Assembly (NCBI GenBank): GCA_965263335.1
Contig: CBDHHE010000001.1
Location: 930,001 to 994,000 of the forward strand
DNA: 64,000 nucleotides
From: Thermohalobaculum sp965263335
GTDB taxonomy: Bacteria > Pseudomonadota > Alphaproteobacteria > Rhodobacterales > Rhodobacteraceae
Direction of reading: 5' to 3'
Position numbers and translations under genes: made by a program. The notes under the pieces were generated by a model that was not told the DNA's origin, did no database searches, and saw only the letters and a program-made list of their open reading frames with translations. How positions within the stretch are numbered: the first letter of the stretch is position 1; every line of letters begins with the position of its first letter. This document shows positions 8,919 to 17,434 of the stretch, piece by piece.

Positions 8919-9206
8919 TCAGGCGCTGGCGGTGGCCGCGAGAATGTCTTTCTTCACCTTCAGCGCCCGTTCCGAGAGCGTGTCGTCTTTCGCCTTCAGA
9001 AGATAGGCATCCAACCCGCCACGGTGATCGACCGTCCGAAGCGCCGAGGCTGCCACCCGAAACCGGAACGACCGGCCGAGCGCTTCGCTCTGCAGCGTCA
9101 CACGGTTCAGGTTCGGCAGATACCGCCGCCGGGTCTTGATGTTCGAGTGGCTCACCCGGTTGCCGGTCAGCACACCCTTGCCGCTCAACTCACAACGACG
9201 GGACAT
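8919..9206 (-). CDS. rpmB: 50S ribosomal protein L28
   Basis: A 95-residue L28. It begins MSRRCELSGKGVLTGNRVSHS, the conserved opening of alphaproteobacterial L28, followed by NIKTRRRYLPNLNRV. The C-terminal extension (RTVDHRGGLDAYLLKAKDDTLS) is usual in this class. The two Cys-x-x-Cys zinc-ribbon pairs of the C+ form of L28 are absent, since only one cysteine is present. It is a late-assembling protein of the large subunit. The start at 9204-9206 follows AAGGAAAA. A longer upstream reading frame exists but does not belong to the protein. Confidence 0.97.
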   Translation of the reverse strand: MSRRCELSGKGVLTGNRVSHSNIKTRRRYLPNLNRVTLQSEALGRSFRFRVAASALRTVDHRGGLDAYLLKAKDDTLSERALKVKKDILAATASA

Positions 9207-9346
9207 CGGGTTTTCCTTGCTCTTGCCTGCGGCGCGTCCTGTCGCGCCTGTCGGGCCATAAAATTTGGAAGCCGGTGTGTAAGCTCTGGCTCGCGGCGCG
9301 TCAAGCCGCGTGGCAAAATGATCCGGTCCGGCACGCGGCCAATCTG

Positions 9347-10237
9347 TCACGTGCCCCGCGCGAGGCGTCCGGCCGCAAACTCCGCAACGCCCTCGTCGTC
9401 CCCATTGGTGAAGCACGCCACCGTGACGGGATCAGGCAATCCCGGAAAGTGATAGACGGCGTTGACGCTGAAGGGGCCAGCGCCGGAGTGTCCGACGGCC
9501 GGTCCGAGACCGTCCATCTCGCCCATCATGACACCCAGGCCATAGCCGCACACGCTCCAGGGCCGTCCCGGAAGAGGGCCGCCAAGCGGGTGCTTGTCCA
9601 ACATCTGATCGAGGCTGGCCACCGACAGGACTCGACCTTGCAGGAGCGCACGCAACAGGCGACACGCATCCCGTGGCGTGCCGACCAGGCATCCATGATA
9701 GACCCAACGCGGATCATAGCGCCGGGCAGCATCCCAGTGCAGCCTGGAGAACTCGTCGGTGGTCTCAGGCAGGTCGATACCGCTGAGCCCGAGGGGGTCC
9801 GTGACAAGCCGGGCGATCGCATCGCCAAGCGGCAGTCCCGTCGTGTCCTCGATCATCTGACGCACGAGAAGGTATCCGATGTTGGAATACGACCAGCCCG
9901 CGCCGGGGTCGAACAACAGACCCTTGCGCAGCCCCATCTCCAGCACGCGTTCGCGCGGCCAGGCCGGCTCTCCGGCCGCCACGGCATCGTGGTACGCCTT
10001 GAACTGCCCATAGTCCGGAAGCCCCGAGGTGTGCGCCAGGAGCTGGCGAAGCGTGAAGGGTTCGCCTGAAACACATGCATCCAGTTCCAGACAACCGCGC
10101 TCGACGAGCTTTAGGGCACAAGCCGAGATGACGGTCTTCGTGAAGCTCCAGAACGGAAACAGGGCATCGGTGGCGCCGAGATCGCCTTCTTGATCGTCCG
10201 AGACGAACCAATGTGCGTGGATTTCGTGAGCGCTCAT
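9347..10237 (-). CDS. Serine hydrolase of the beta-lactamase/class C (AmpC-like) family
   Basis: A 296-residue cytoplasmic-looking member of the beta-lactamase family (Pfam Beta-lactamase, COG1680). The catalytic S-x-x-K is SFTK near residue 31, the Y-x-N motif is YSN, and a HSGAGP segment replaces the KTG triad in the late strand. The LRQLLAHTSGLPDY stretch is the family hallmark. Members are esterases, D-aminopeptidases or peptidases far more often than true beta-lactamases. There is no signal peptide, which argues against antibiotic resistance. The start codon lacks a strong Shine-Dalgarno, so the N-terminus may be slightly different. Confidence 0.82.
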   Translation of the reverse strand: MSAHEIHAHWFVSDDQEGDLGATDALFPFWSFTKTVISACALKLVERGCLELDACVSGEPFTLRQLLAHTSGLPDYGQFKAYHDAVAAGEPAWPRERVLEMGLRKGLLFDPGAGWSYSNIGYLLVRQMIEDTTGLPLGDAIARLVTDPLGLSGIDLPETTDEFSRLHWDAARRYDPRWVYHGCLVGTPRDACRLLRALLQGRVLSVASLDQMLDKHPLGGPLPGRPWSVCGYGLGVMMGEMDGLGPAVGHSGAGPFSVNAVYHFPGLPDPVTVACFTNGDDEGVAEFAAGRLARGT

Positions 10238-10344
10238 GCGCGGAGGGTCAGCGACCCGGCCTCTGCTGTCAATTCAGGGCTGAGGGCACATCAAGCCGAT
10301 GGTCATGTAGACGACGGGCCCCTGGGTCGCGGGCCAAACCGCCA

Positions 10345-11412
10345 TCACCCGACTTCGCCCACGCGGCGCCACGACATGCGATCGGTGTCGAGCGCATAGA
10401 GGCCCTCGAGGTCGCGATAGCCCGGCTCGACCTTGCCGCCGGAGATCAGCAGCTCATGTCCCATACGGACCGCTTCGTGGCGGTTGATCCAGCCGGGATT
10501 GTCGCCCGTGGTGGCCACTCGCCGCACCGAGAAATCCGCGAGATCGAGACGCAGGACCTGGGTCTCGCCTTCGGCCCGCCGACCTCGGTAGCCGAGCGAT
10601 CCGACCAGCAGGATGTGATCGTCCATCAGGGTTGCCGTGTGGAAATCCGTGGGCGGAAAGACCTCCGCCGGGTAGACGTAGTGCGTCACCCCGCCCCGCC
10701 CGTCGAGCACGGTCACATCGTTGTAGATCCAGAAATCGGGGTCGTAATGATCCTCGTGTTCGCCCGCGATCAGGACCCAGCGCCCGTCCGGGAGCCGCGT
10801 GGCCGTGCGCCCGTAGCGACGGAACGACCAGACGGGCGGGCCACAGACATCGCGGCTCCTGCCCGTGATCTCGGCGGCGGCTTCGTAGCCGGTACGCCCC
10901 GTGCGGATTTGCTCGATCCAGAAGTCGGGCTCGTAGCGCTCGGGGTTCGCCGTGCCGTGACGCGGCGAGAATGTCTCGGCGCCGTCTGCAAGTGGCACGG
11001 TGCGCGGCGCGATCCGCGACATCCCGGTCAGCTTGGACAAATAGTCGCCCTCGAGATTGTCGAAGCCCGATGGATCAGCGCCAAACTCGGTGAGCAGTTT
11101 CGCCATCTCCTCCGAGCCGCAATCCCAGGCGAGCAGCTTCTCGTACGTCTGGGCGCAGAGGCCCGCGGCCTCATCCGCCTCAAGCGTTGCCGTCCAGCGC
11201 ATGTTCGGCGTCGCGCCTGCCTCGAGCAGGAGACGCACAAGCGCCAGATCATCCCGCATCAACGCCCGGGACAGCGCAGGGGCGCGCCCCTCGGAATCAA
11301 AGACGTTCGGATCGGCGCCGGCGGCCAGCAGCGCGCGAACATCCTCGAGATCGACCGCGCCGAACCCGCGAAGGGCCTCGGCCAGTGCCTGATCCAGATC
11401 GCTGTCCGACAT
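10345..11412 (-). CDS. Ankyrin-repeat protein with a kelch-like C-terminal half
   Basis: A 355-residue protein. Residues 10-130 contain about three ankyrin repeats (DLEDVRALLAAGADPNVFDSEG, DLALVRLLLEAGATPN, EEMAKLLTEFGADPSG). The rest is not ankyrin. It has repeated strands such as TATRLPDGRWVLIAGEHE, HTATLMDDHILLVGSLG and GHELLISGGKVE, which look like kelch or galactose-oxidase beta-propeller blades. No catalytic residues are evident. Ankyrin halves bind proteins and the propeller may be a second binding platform. I choose the ATG at 11410-11412, which has GGAG seven bases upstream, over the adjacent GTG. Genes on both sides read the same way but are more than 90 bases apart. Confidence 0.7.
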   Translation of the reverse strand: MSDSDLDQALAEALRGFGAVDLEDVRALLAAGADPNVFDSEGRAPALSRALMRDDLALVRLLLEAGATPNMRWTATLEADEAAGLCAQTYEKLLAWDCGSEEMAKLLTEFGADPSGFDNLEGDYLSKLTGMSRIAPRTVPLADGAETFSPRHGTANPERYEPDFWIEQIRTGRTGYEAAAEITGRSRDVCGPPVWSFRRYGRTATRLPDGRWVLIAGEHEDHYDPDFWIYNDVTVLDGRGGVTHYVYPAEVFPPTDFHTATLMDDHILLVGSLGYRGRRAEGETQVLRLDLADFSVRRVATTGDNPGWINRHEAVRMGHELLISGGKVEPGYRDLEGLYALDTDRMSWRRVGEVG

Positions 11413-11506
11413 GCCCACGCTCCGTTCTCACGCGAGCGAATAGTCGCAGATGAGTTTGTCGCTTGTGCGGCGGCCCGGCGATGGCGCTCGGCCGGATCGG
11501 GCCGCC

Positions 11507-12325
11507 TCAGTCGGTGGCGCGCATCATCACCGCCTTGCGCTGATCGGCGATCTCGGCATGGCGGGCGAGATCGGCATCCGTCATCACGCCGGAGGGCGGT
11601 CCGGCCAGCTCGAAATGACCATGACGGTCTTCGCCTGCCACCAGCGTCGCCGTCATGCGAGCGCCGTCAATCTGGCGCATCCGCGTCGAGATGTAGCGGA
11701 TCGCCAATCCGATACGCCGGTCTGCCGACCCGTTCGGGCGCGAGCCATGCACCGTCCTACCGTGATGCAGCGACATCTGCCCCGGCGCCAGCACGACATC
11801 GACCGCGCGGCGCTCGTCGACATCGACCGAGACCTCCTGTCCGCGGGTCAGCAGATTGTCTTGGTCAAACGTGTCGGTGTGCGCGTGAACCTCTTTGTGC
11901 GAGCCCTGCACGAAGCGCATGCAGCCCGCCTCGATCGTGGCCGGAGACAGCGCCACCCACGCCGTCACCTCGTCCTCGCCCTCGAGACCCCAGTAGTGCA
12001 GGTCCTGATGCCACGAGACAAAGCTGGGCGAACGGGCCTCCTTGATGAAGAACGAGCAGTCGAAGACCAGCAGGTCCGGGCCGAGGATCGCCGCGACCGG
12101 ATCGATCACCTCGGGCCGGCGCGTGATCGCATCGACAAACGGCAGCACGATGTTTGCGTACCGCCGGAAGGCACCGGCGCGGACCGGGTCATCGCGGGTG
12201 GAGGCCTCGACGCGCTCCAGCATCTCCCGGTCGCGGCGGGCGTCCTCAGCGGTCATGGCCGTCAGCGGGAAGAGGTAGCCATCTCTGGCAAAGCCTGCTG
12301 CAAGCGCCTCGGCAGTGTCCGACAT
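11507..12325 (-). CDS. Phytanoyl-CoA dioxygenase (PhyH) family Fe(II)/2-oxoglutarate oxygenase
   Basis: A 272-residue PhyH-family oxygenase. The iron-binding H-x-D is in SWHQDLHYW, and the distal histidine with the 2-oxoglutarate-binding arginine lies in LHHGRTVHGSRPN about 85 residues later. The FVQGSHKE motif is typical. Such enzymes hydroxylate fatty acids, osmolytes or natural products using 2-oxoglutarate and oxygen, and the substrate is not readable. The start at 12323-12325 is fixed by AAGGAA upstream. It lies 40 bases downstream of meaB on the same strand, so they may be co-transcribed. Confidence 0.88.
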   Translation of the reverse strand: MSDTAEALAAGFARDGYLFPLTAMTAEDARRDREMLERVEASTRDDPVRAGAFRRYANIVLPFVDAITRRPEVIDPVAAILGPDLLVFDCSFFIKEARSPSFVSWHQDLHYWGLEGEDEVTAWVALSPATIEAGCMRFVQGSHKEVHAHTDTFDQDNLLTRGQEVSVDVDERRAVDVVLAPGQMSLHHGRTVHGSRPNGSADRRIGLAIRYISTRMRQIDGARMTATLVAGEDRHGHFELAGPPSGVMTDADLARHAEIADQRKAVMMRATD

Positions 12326-12365
12326 GTGGCGTTCCTTCGTGGTCGCTTCGGGTGTTCGCGCGCGT

Positions 12366-13388
12366 TTAAGTCTTGTGGTCAAGTTCGACGCTGCGGCGCG
12401 GGATGAAGTGTTGCGTGAGCGTGTCCGCTGCCGCCTCCGGCGACATTTCGCCCGCAGCAACGGCGCGTTCGAGTTCCGGCAACCGGGCCGCGACCTCGGG
12501 CGTGGTGCGAAACCCGGTCAGAACAGCGCGCTCGGCAGCCGCATGCATCCAGTGGATCGCCTGGTCCGCCCGACGCCGGCTGATCCAGCCTTCGGCAAGG
12601 CGCCAGTCGTGAAGATCGGTGATCCGCTGCCAGACCTCGTCCAGCCCGATGCCCGCAGCCGCCGACACCGTCATCGCTGCCGGCACCGCTTCGGGATCCC
12701 CGGCACGGTGACGCATCAGGCGCAGCGCGCTCGCATAGTCGGCCCGCGTCGCCTCGGCCGCCGGTTTCAGATCGCCATCGGCCTTGTTGACCACCACGAA
12801 GTCAGCGATCTCCATGATGCCGCGCTTGACCCCCTGCAACTCATCGCCGCCCGCAGGCGCGATCAGCAGCACGAAGATGTCCGTCATGTCCGCGACCATG
12901 GTCTCGGATTGCCCGACACCGACGGTTTCGACGATCACGGTGTCGAAGCCCGCGGCCTCGAGCAGTGGAATGGTCTCGCGCGTTCGCCGAGCGACCCCAC
13001 CCAGTGCCCCGTGGCTGGGTGAGGGCCTGATGAATGCCGAGGGGCTGCGGGACAGCCGCTCCATTCTGGTCTTGTCACCAAGGATCGAGCCACCGGACCG
13101 GGTCGAAGACGGGTCCACCGCCAAGACGGCCACACGATGTCCTTTCTCGACGAGACGCATGCCGAGCGCCTCGATGAGCGTCGACTTCCCCACGCCCGGC
13201 GTGCCGGACAGCCCGATGCGCCGCGCCGGACGGTCGGGCGGTGTCAGGCAGCCCAGCAGAACGGCTGCGTCCCGGCGGTGATCCTCGCGCGAGGATTCCA
13301 CCAGCGTGATGGCACGGGCCAGCGCACGGCGCTCTCCGTCCGCGAGGCGCGCGGCCAGGTGGGAAATGTCTGCACTCGCTTCAGACAT
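12366..13388 (-). CDS. meaB: Methylmalonyl-CoA mutase-associated GTPase MeaB
   Basis: A 340-residue G3E-family GTPase (ArgK/MeaB). It has the P-loop GTPGVGKST, the base region VLAVDPSSTRSGGSILGDKTRM, the switch VETVGVGQSE and the NKAD specificity motif. MeaB protects adenosylcobalamin-dependent methylmalonyl-CoA mutase and gates cofactor loading. The mutase itself is not in this window. The start is taken at 13386-13388, where an upstream GGGGAG is present, giving MSEASADISHLAARL. A longer frame upstream is possible but matches nothing in the family. Confidence 0.92.
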   Translation of the reverse strand: MSEASADISHLAARLADGERRALARAITLVESSREDHRRDAAVLLGCLTPPDRPARRIGLSGTPGVGKSTLIEALGMRLVEKGHRVAVLAVDPSSTRSGGSILGDKTRMERLSRSPSAFIRPSPSHGALGGVARRTRETIPLLEAAGFDTVIVETVGVGQSETMVADMTDIFVLLIAPAGGDELQGVKRGIMEIADFVVVNKADGDLKPAAEATRADYASALRLMRHRAGDPEAVPAAMTVSAAAGIGLDEVWQRITDLHDWRLAEGWISRRRADQAIHWMHAAAERAVLTGFRTTPEVAARLPELERAVAAGEMSPEAAADTLTQHFIPRRSVELDHKT

Positions 13389-13502
13389 CGGTGTAGCGAA
13401 TCTCCCCAAAGCCCCTATAGTTTGATGCAAAGTTGACGTTTCTTGAGCATTTGCGCCCTGCGTAGACCACTCTGCGGCGGGGTTCAATCGAAGGTGAGGG
13501 TC

Positions 13503-14246
13503 ATGGTGATGCGGCTGTGCACGCTTTGGGTTTGTGTGGCACTGCTTGGTGCCGGATCAGCCAATGGCGAGACGCGCCTGCCCCACAAGGCACCCGAAGA
13601 CCGGGTCTACGATCTCTATGTCGGTGGCCTGCAGGTTGCCGAGCTTACCCTTGGCGCCGAGATCGGTGAGGACAGCTACCGCGCGACATCCAGCATGCGC
13701 ACCGCCGGCGTGATCGGGCGGGTGTTCAAGGGCGGCTTCGATGCCCAGAGCGTGGGCAAGGTGGGTATCGCCGGGCTGGAACCGGCACGGTTTGTGAGCG
13801 CGTCCGAATTCCGCGGAAACGCGCGCACGCTCGAGATGGTCTACAGCGCATCGGGTCCCGATCTGGTGCGCACCGAACCGGTTCCTGATCGCGAACCCCA
13901 TGACATCGATCCGAGAGAACAGAGCGGCACGTCGGATCCGATCACGTCGGCGATCGCGCATCTCTCGCCCGCCCCTCCCGAGGACATCTGCGGGCGCCGG
14001 ATCGACATCTATGACGGACGCAAGCGCTATGCCCTCGAGCTGGGCGCACCGGAGGTGGATGGCGACCGCCTGCGCTGTGCCTCGACCTACCACCGGGTCG
14101 CGGGCTTCGAACCCGAGAAAATGGCAGAGCGCCGGAGCTTTCCACTCGATGTCTGGTACGAGACCCGCCCGGACGGTCTGGCAGAATTCGTGCGCGCGGC
14201 GGCCGACAGCAAGGTCGGGTTGCTGGTGATCCTGCTTCGGCAGTGA
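13503..14246 (+). CDS. Exported DUF3108 family protein
   Basis: A 247-residue protein with an N-terminal signal peptide (MVMRLCTLWVCVALLGAGSANG). The mature region carries DUF3108 features: VYDLYVGGLQVAELTLGAEIG, YRATSSMRTAGVIGRVFKGGFDAQS, and a late strand with YRVAGFEPEKM-like sequence followed by PLDVWYETRPDG. DUF3108 proteins are predicted periplasmic beta-barrel-like proteins of unknown function found widely in alphaproteobacteria. The start at 13503 follows AAGGTGAGG, and the ATG at 13509 is an alternative. It is divergent from meaB, about 115 bases away. Confidence 0.82.
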   Translation: MVMRLCTLWVCVALLGAGSANGETRLPHKAPEDRVYDLYVGGLQVAELTLGAEIGEDSYRATSSMRTAGVIGRVFKGGFDAQSVGKVGIAGLEPARFVSASEFRGNARTLEMVYSASGPDLVRTEPVPDREPHDIDPREQSGTSDPITSAIAHLSPAPPEDICGRRIDIYDGRKRYALELGAPEVDGDRLRCASTYHRVAGFEPEKMAERRSFPLDVWYETRPDGLAEFVRAAADSKVGLLVILLRQ

Positions 14247-14347
14247 CGCGTCACACAAATCCTCACACCGGAAAAGAAGCGCCGCCAGCTGGGTGAGGAC
14301 TGGCAGCGCTTCGCGAACCACACCGAATTCCGTCCAGATGAGTGTGA

Positions 14348-15319
14348 TCAGTCGAAAATGTCACCGCCCGGGTCGAAGGGCATGACCTCGACGGTCACCG
14401 TGGCCGTGTCGGTGGCCCCGCGTTCATCCAGCACTTCGTACTGAACGGAGGTCTCGACCGGGAACAGGATCGCTTCTCCCCCGTCGAAGACGTTGTCGAC
14501 ATCGCGGAACTCGAAAGAGCCGTCCGTGTTGATCCGGATCTCACCGCCTTGATCAGCGCCGATCCAGTCAAACCATCCGTCCTCGTCCGGGGTGGTGTCC
14601 GTCACGCCCCCGCCACTGACGCTGCTGATCCCGAAGAGGTCGCCATCCGGGTCGCTGTCGTTGAGGGACACGTTGCCCAGGAGAATGGCGTCACCGAACA
14701 GCAGGTCTTCGCCCGCGACCGTCGCAAAGTCGTCCTCGGCAATCACCAGGTTCGGATCAGGTTCGGGCTCAGGCTCGGGGAACACTTCCTCCCCGGTCAG
14801 CTTCAGAGAATCTTCGCGGGAGCCATCGACGTCTCCAACCGATGTGACCCGCAAGCCGATCGTGGAGAAGTCGAAATCATCGATCGAAAGCGGCTGATCG
14901 GCCGTGAGCACGAACTCCATGTGCTGGACGTCGTCCACGCCGATGCCGGACGAGCCGAATTCGACGCCCGTGTCGAACCGGCCCTCGTTCTCATGCAGAA
15001 CTTCTCCGTTGATCGTGGTGTCCTTCTCCTCAACCGAACGCACGCGATTGATGTTCTGCACGAGATCAACATCGCCGGTGTCGCTGGTCGTCGTCACATC
15101 CCCATCGGTCTCGGCCGTCACGATCTGCAAGCCGCTGTAGAAGCTGTCATCCGTGTTGTTGAGGTAAAGCGCCCGCAGATCGCCTGTCGTGCCTTCAGAT
15201 TCATCGACATCGACAACAAACAACAGAGTCCCGTCTTCGCTCTCGGATACTGTCATCATCATCGCGAACCCAGTCGACGGATCCGTAAAATTGAAGACAC
15301 GACTGTCACCAGTGGCCAT
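14348..15319 (-). CDS. Acidic cadherin/VCBS-like domain protein, probable adhesin-type or type I-secreted
   Basis: A 323-residue, strongly acidic protein with no N-terminal signal peptide. The N-terminal half (about 1-180) is unfamiliar. A PEPEPEPDPN linker follows near residue 185. The C-terminal half reads as a cadherin-like/VCBS repeat: FGDAILLGNVSLNDSDPDGD, then INTDGSFEFRDVDNVFDGG and VQYEVLDERGATDTATVTVEV. Such domains bind calcium and occur in RTX adhesins exported by type I systems, and the lack of a signal peptide fits that. No T1SS genes are nearby. The start at 15317-15319 follows AAGGAGA. Confidence 0.65.
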   Translation of the reverse strand: MATGDSRVFNFTDPSTGFAMMMTVSESEDGTLLFVVDVDESEGTTGDLRALYLNNTDDSFYSGLQIVTAETDGDVTTTSDTGDVDLVQNINRVRSVEEKDTTINGEVLHENEGRFDTGVEFGSSGIGVDDVQHMEFVLTADQPLSIDDFDFSTIGLRVTSVGDVDGSREDSLKLTGEEVFPEPEPEPDPNLVIAEDDFATVAGEDLLFGDAILLGNVSLNDSDPDGDLFGISSVSGGGVTDTTPDEDGWFDWIGADQGGEIRINTDGSFEFRDVDNVFDGGEAILFPVETSVQYEVLDERGATDTATVTVEVMPFDPGGDIFD

Positions 15320-15683
15320 TGCAGCATTCTCCTTGAAGTATTTGGTCAGCGAGAAGTCGCTACAATCGTTCTTTCAGGCATGTGACTGGATTGTGTCTGA
15401 AATCGATTATTAAGAAGGCGCTTCTGACATCTATTTAGGAGAACATAATCGAGTTTTTATTACTTACAAGAAAAACTCGATTCTTCGCATATTTAATTTT
15501 CTGCATTTGGATGAAAACTCTGCACGCAATTTCAATCGGCAGAAGCGTGCTTCCCGGTGCCGGCAAGCGAGACCCTCCGCTTTGGCCGGCTGACCGGGAA
15601 TATGCGGCTCTCGGAGCGGCCGCGCCCGGTCCGAACCGTCTGCCGACAGGGCCCGTCCAGACGCCGATGTCTAGCCCGCTCTC
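15320..15683. other. AT-rich intergenic region between pgm and the cadherin-like gene
   Basis: About 360 bases with no convincing coding frame. The part nearest the cadherin-like gene is markedly AT-rich and probably contains its promoter and the 12-base inverted repeat listed separately. The part next to pgm is GC-rich and featureless. Confidence 0.45.
15447..15482. promoter_or_regulatory. Perfect 12-base inverted repeat upstream of the cadherin-like gene
   Basis: AATCGAGTTTTT and AAAAACTCGATT are exact reverse complements separated by 12 bases. The stem carries its own T/A tract, so it could work as a terminator-like hairpin for the incoming pgm transcript or as an operator for the cadherin-like gene about 130 bases downstream. 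The sequence does not decide between these. Confidence 0.45.
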
Positions 15684-17315
15684 TCAGGTGATCGTATCGG
15701 GAGCGGTGCGGCCCAGCCGCGATGAGATCTCCGCAAGTTCTTCCGCCGCAGCGATGACCGGTGCCAGGGCGGCCTGCGGATCTTCGCCGTGACGTGCGGG
15801 GTCGGGCTCGAACCGTTCGAGATACACGCGCAGCGTCGCCCCGACCGTTCCCGTGCCCGAAAGTCGGAACACCAGCCGCGAGCCGTCGGCGAACCCGATC
15901 CTCAGGCCCTGCCCCGACGAAACGGAGCCGTCCACAGGATCGGCATAGGAGAAGTCATCGGCGCTCTCCACCTCGAGGCCCGCAGCCCCGGTCCCCGGCA
16001 GAATGTCGAGGCGGTCGCGCAAGTCGGCGATCAGACCTTCGGCGGCGGCCTTGTCGACGCCCTCGTAGTCGTGCCGCGAGTAGTAGTTGCGGCCATGGGC
16101 ACGCCAGTGCTCGGCCATGATGTCGGCCATCGGCTGGCGGCGCACCGCGAGAATGTTGAGCCAGAGCAGGACCGCCCACAGACCGTCCTTCTCACGCACG
16201 TGGTCAGACCCGGTCCCGGCGCTTTCTTCCCCGCAGATGGTGGCGTGCCCCGCATCGAGCAGGTTTCCGAAGAACTTCCAGCCCGTCGGGGTTTCGTGCA
16301 GCGGAATGCCGAGGTGCGCGGCCACGCGGTCCGCCGCGCGGCTTGTGGGCATTGAGCGCGCGATCCCCTTCAGGCCACCCGCATAGCCCGGCGCCAGGTG
16401 GGCGTTTGCCGCCAGCACCGCGAGGCTGTCGGACGGCGTGACGTAGATTCCGCGCCCGACGATCATGTTCCGGTCGCCGTCGCCGTCGGAGGCGGCGCCG
16501 AAGTCCGGCGCATCCGGCCCCATCATGCGCTCCATGAGATCGTGCGCATGGACCGGGTTGGGATCGGGATGCCCGCCACCGAAATCCGGTGAGGGAACGC
16601 CGTTCATCACGGATCCCGCCTCGGCGCCGAGCTCACCTTCCAGGATTGCCGTCGCGTAGGGGCCCGTCACCGCGTGCATGGCATCGAACGCCAGGCGGAA
16701 ATCCCCGGACAGCAGTTCGCGAATGGCGTCGAAGTCGAACAGCGTCCGCATCAGCGCGAGATAGTCCTCGACCGGATCGATCACCTCGACCGTCATGGAA
16801 CCGATCGCCGTTGTTCCAACGACGCCGAGATCAATGTCCGCATGCTCGGTGATGCGGTACTCGGTCAGCGAGGTCGAGCGCTCGAAGATCGCCGCCGTCA
16901 CGCCTTCGGGAGCGGGTCCTCCGGCGGGCACGTTGTACTTGATGCCGAAGTCCTCGTCCGGCCCGCCCGGGTTGTGGCTGGCGGAGAGGATGATGCCGCC
17001 GTCGGTGCCGCGGCCCCGGATCACGGCAGAGGCCGCCGGCGTCGACAGCAATCCGCCCTGCCCCACCAGGACCTTCGCGGCCCCGTTGGCCGCCGCCATG
17101 CGCAGAATCACCTGGACCGCGTGATCGTTCAGAAACCGCCCGTCACCGCCGAGCACGAGCGTCTTGCCCGCGAGCCCGCCGATCGCGTCGAACACCGACT
17201 GCACGAAGCACTCGAGATAGTGGGGGGTCTGAAAGACCTTGGTTTTCTTGCGCAACCCCGAGGTGCCGGGTTTCTGGTCATCAAATGGCGTGACGGGAAC
17301 GGTGGTGATCTGCAT
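15684..17315 (-). CDS. pgm: Alpha-D-glucose phosphate-specific phosphoglucomutase
   Basis: A 543-residue protein, the full length for the long (alpha-D-phosphohexomutase, pgm) family. Marker segments are the N-terminal FDDQKPGTSGLRKKT, the phosphoserine loop SASHNPGG, the metal loop DGDGDRN, the sugar-binding CGEESAGTGSDHVREKDG and the C-terminal phosphate-binding RLSGTGTVGATLRVY. It interconverts glucose 1-phosphate and glucose 6-phosphate for glycogen, exopolysaccharide and UDP-glucose synthesis. The ATG at 17313-17315 begins MQITTVPVTPFDDQKPG, as in homologues. It is likely a single-gene transcript. Confidence 0.97.
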   Translation of the reverse strand: MQITTVPVTPFDDQKPGTSGLRKKTKVFQTPHYLECFVQSVFDAIGGLAGKTLVLGGDGRFLNDHAVQVILRMAAANGAAKVLVGQGGLLSTPAASAVIRGRGTDGGIILSASHNPGGPDEDFGIKYNVPAGGPAPEGVTAAIFERSTSLTEYRITEHADIDLGVVGTTAIGSMTVEVIDPVEDYLALMRTLFDFDAIRELLSGDFRLAFDAMHAVTGPYATAILEGELGAEAGSVMNGVPSPDFGGGHPDPNPVHAHDLMERMMGPDAPDFGAASDGDGDRNMIVGRGIYVTPSDSLAVLAANAHLAPGYAGGLKGIARSMPTSRAADRVAAHLGIPLHETPTGWKFFGNLLDAGHATICGEESAGTGSDHVREKDGLWAVLLWLNILAVRRQPMADIMAEHWRAHGRNYYSRHDYEGVDKAAAEGLIADLRDRLDILPGTGAAGLEVESADDFSYADPVDGSVSSGQGLRIGFADGSRLVFRLSGTGTVGATLRVYLERFEPDPARHGEDPQAALAPVIAAAEELAEISSRLGRTAPDTIT

Positions 17316-17434
17316 TTGAGACTCCGGCTTGTGTCGCGGACGCGGGCGAGGACCGCGCAGACCCTAGCGAAGGTGCACGGGCGATCAAGCCACTGGATTG
17401 CGACAAAGCGACGGCGCCCGCGCCCAAAGTCGGG

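Noticed and set aside
9347..10237. Antibiotic-resistance beta-lactamase
   Set aside because: No signal peptide and only family-level motifs; it is better read as a generic serine hydrolase.
13443..13502. Longer N-terminus of the DUF3108 protein
   Set aside because: It would hide the signal peptide, and the start at 13503 has a Shine-Dalgarno.
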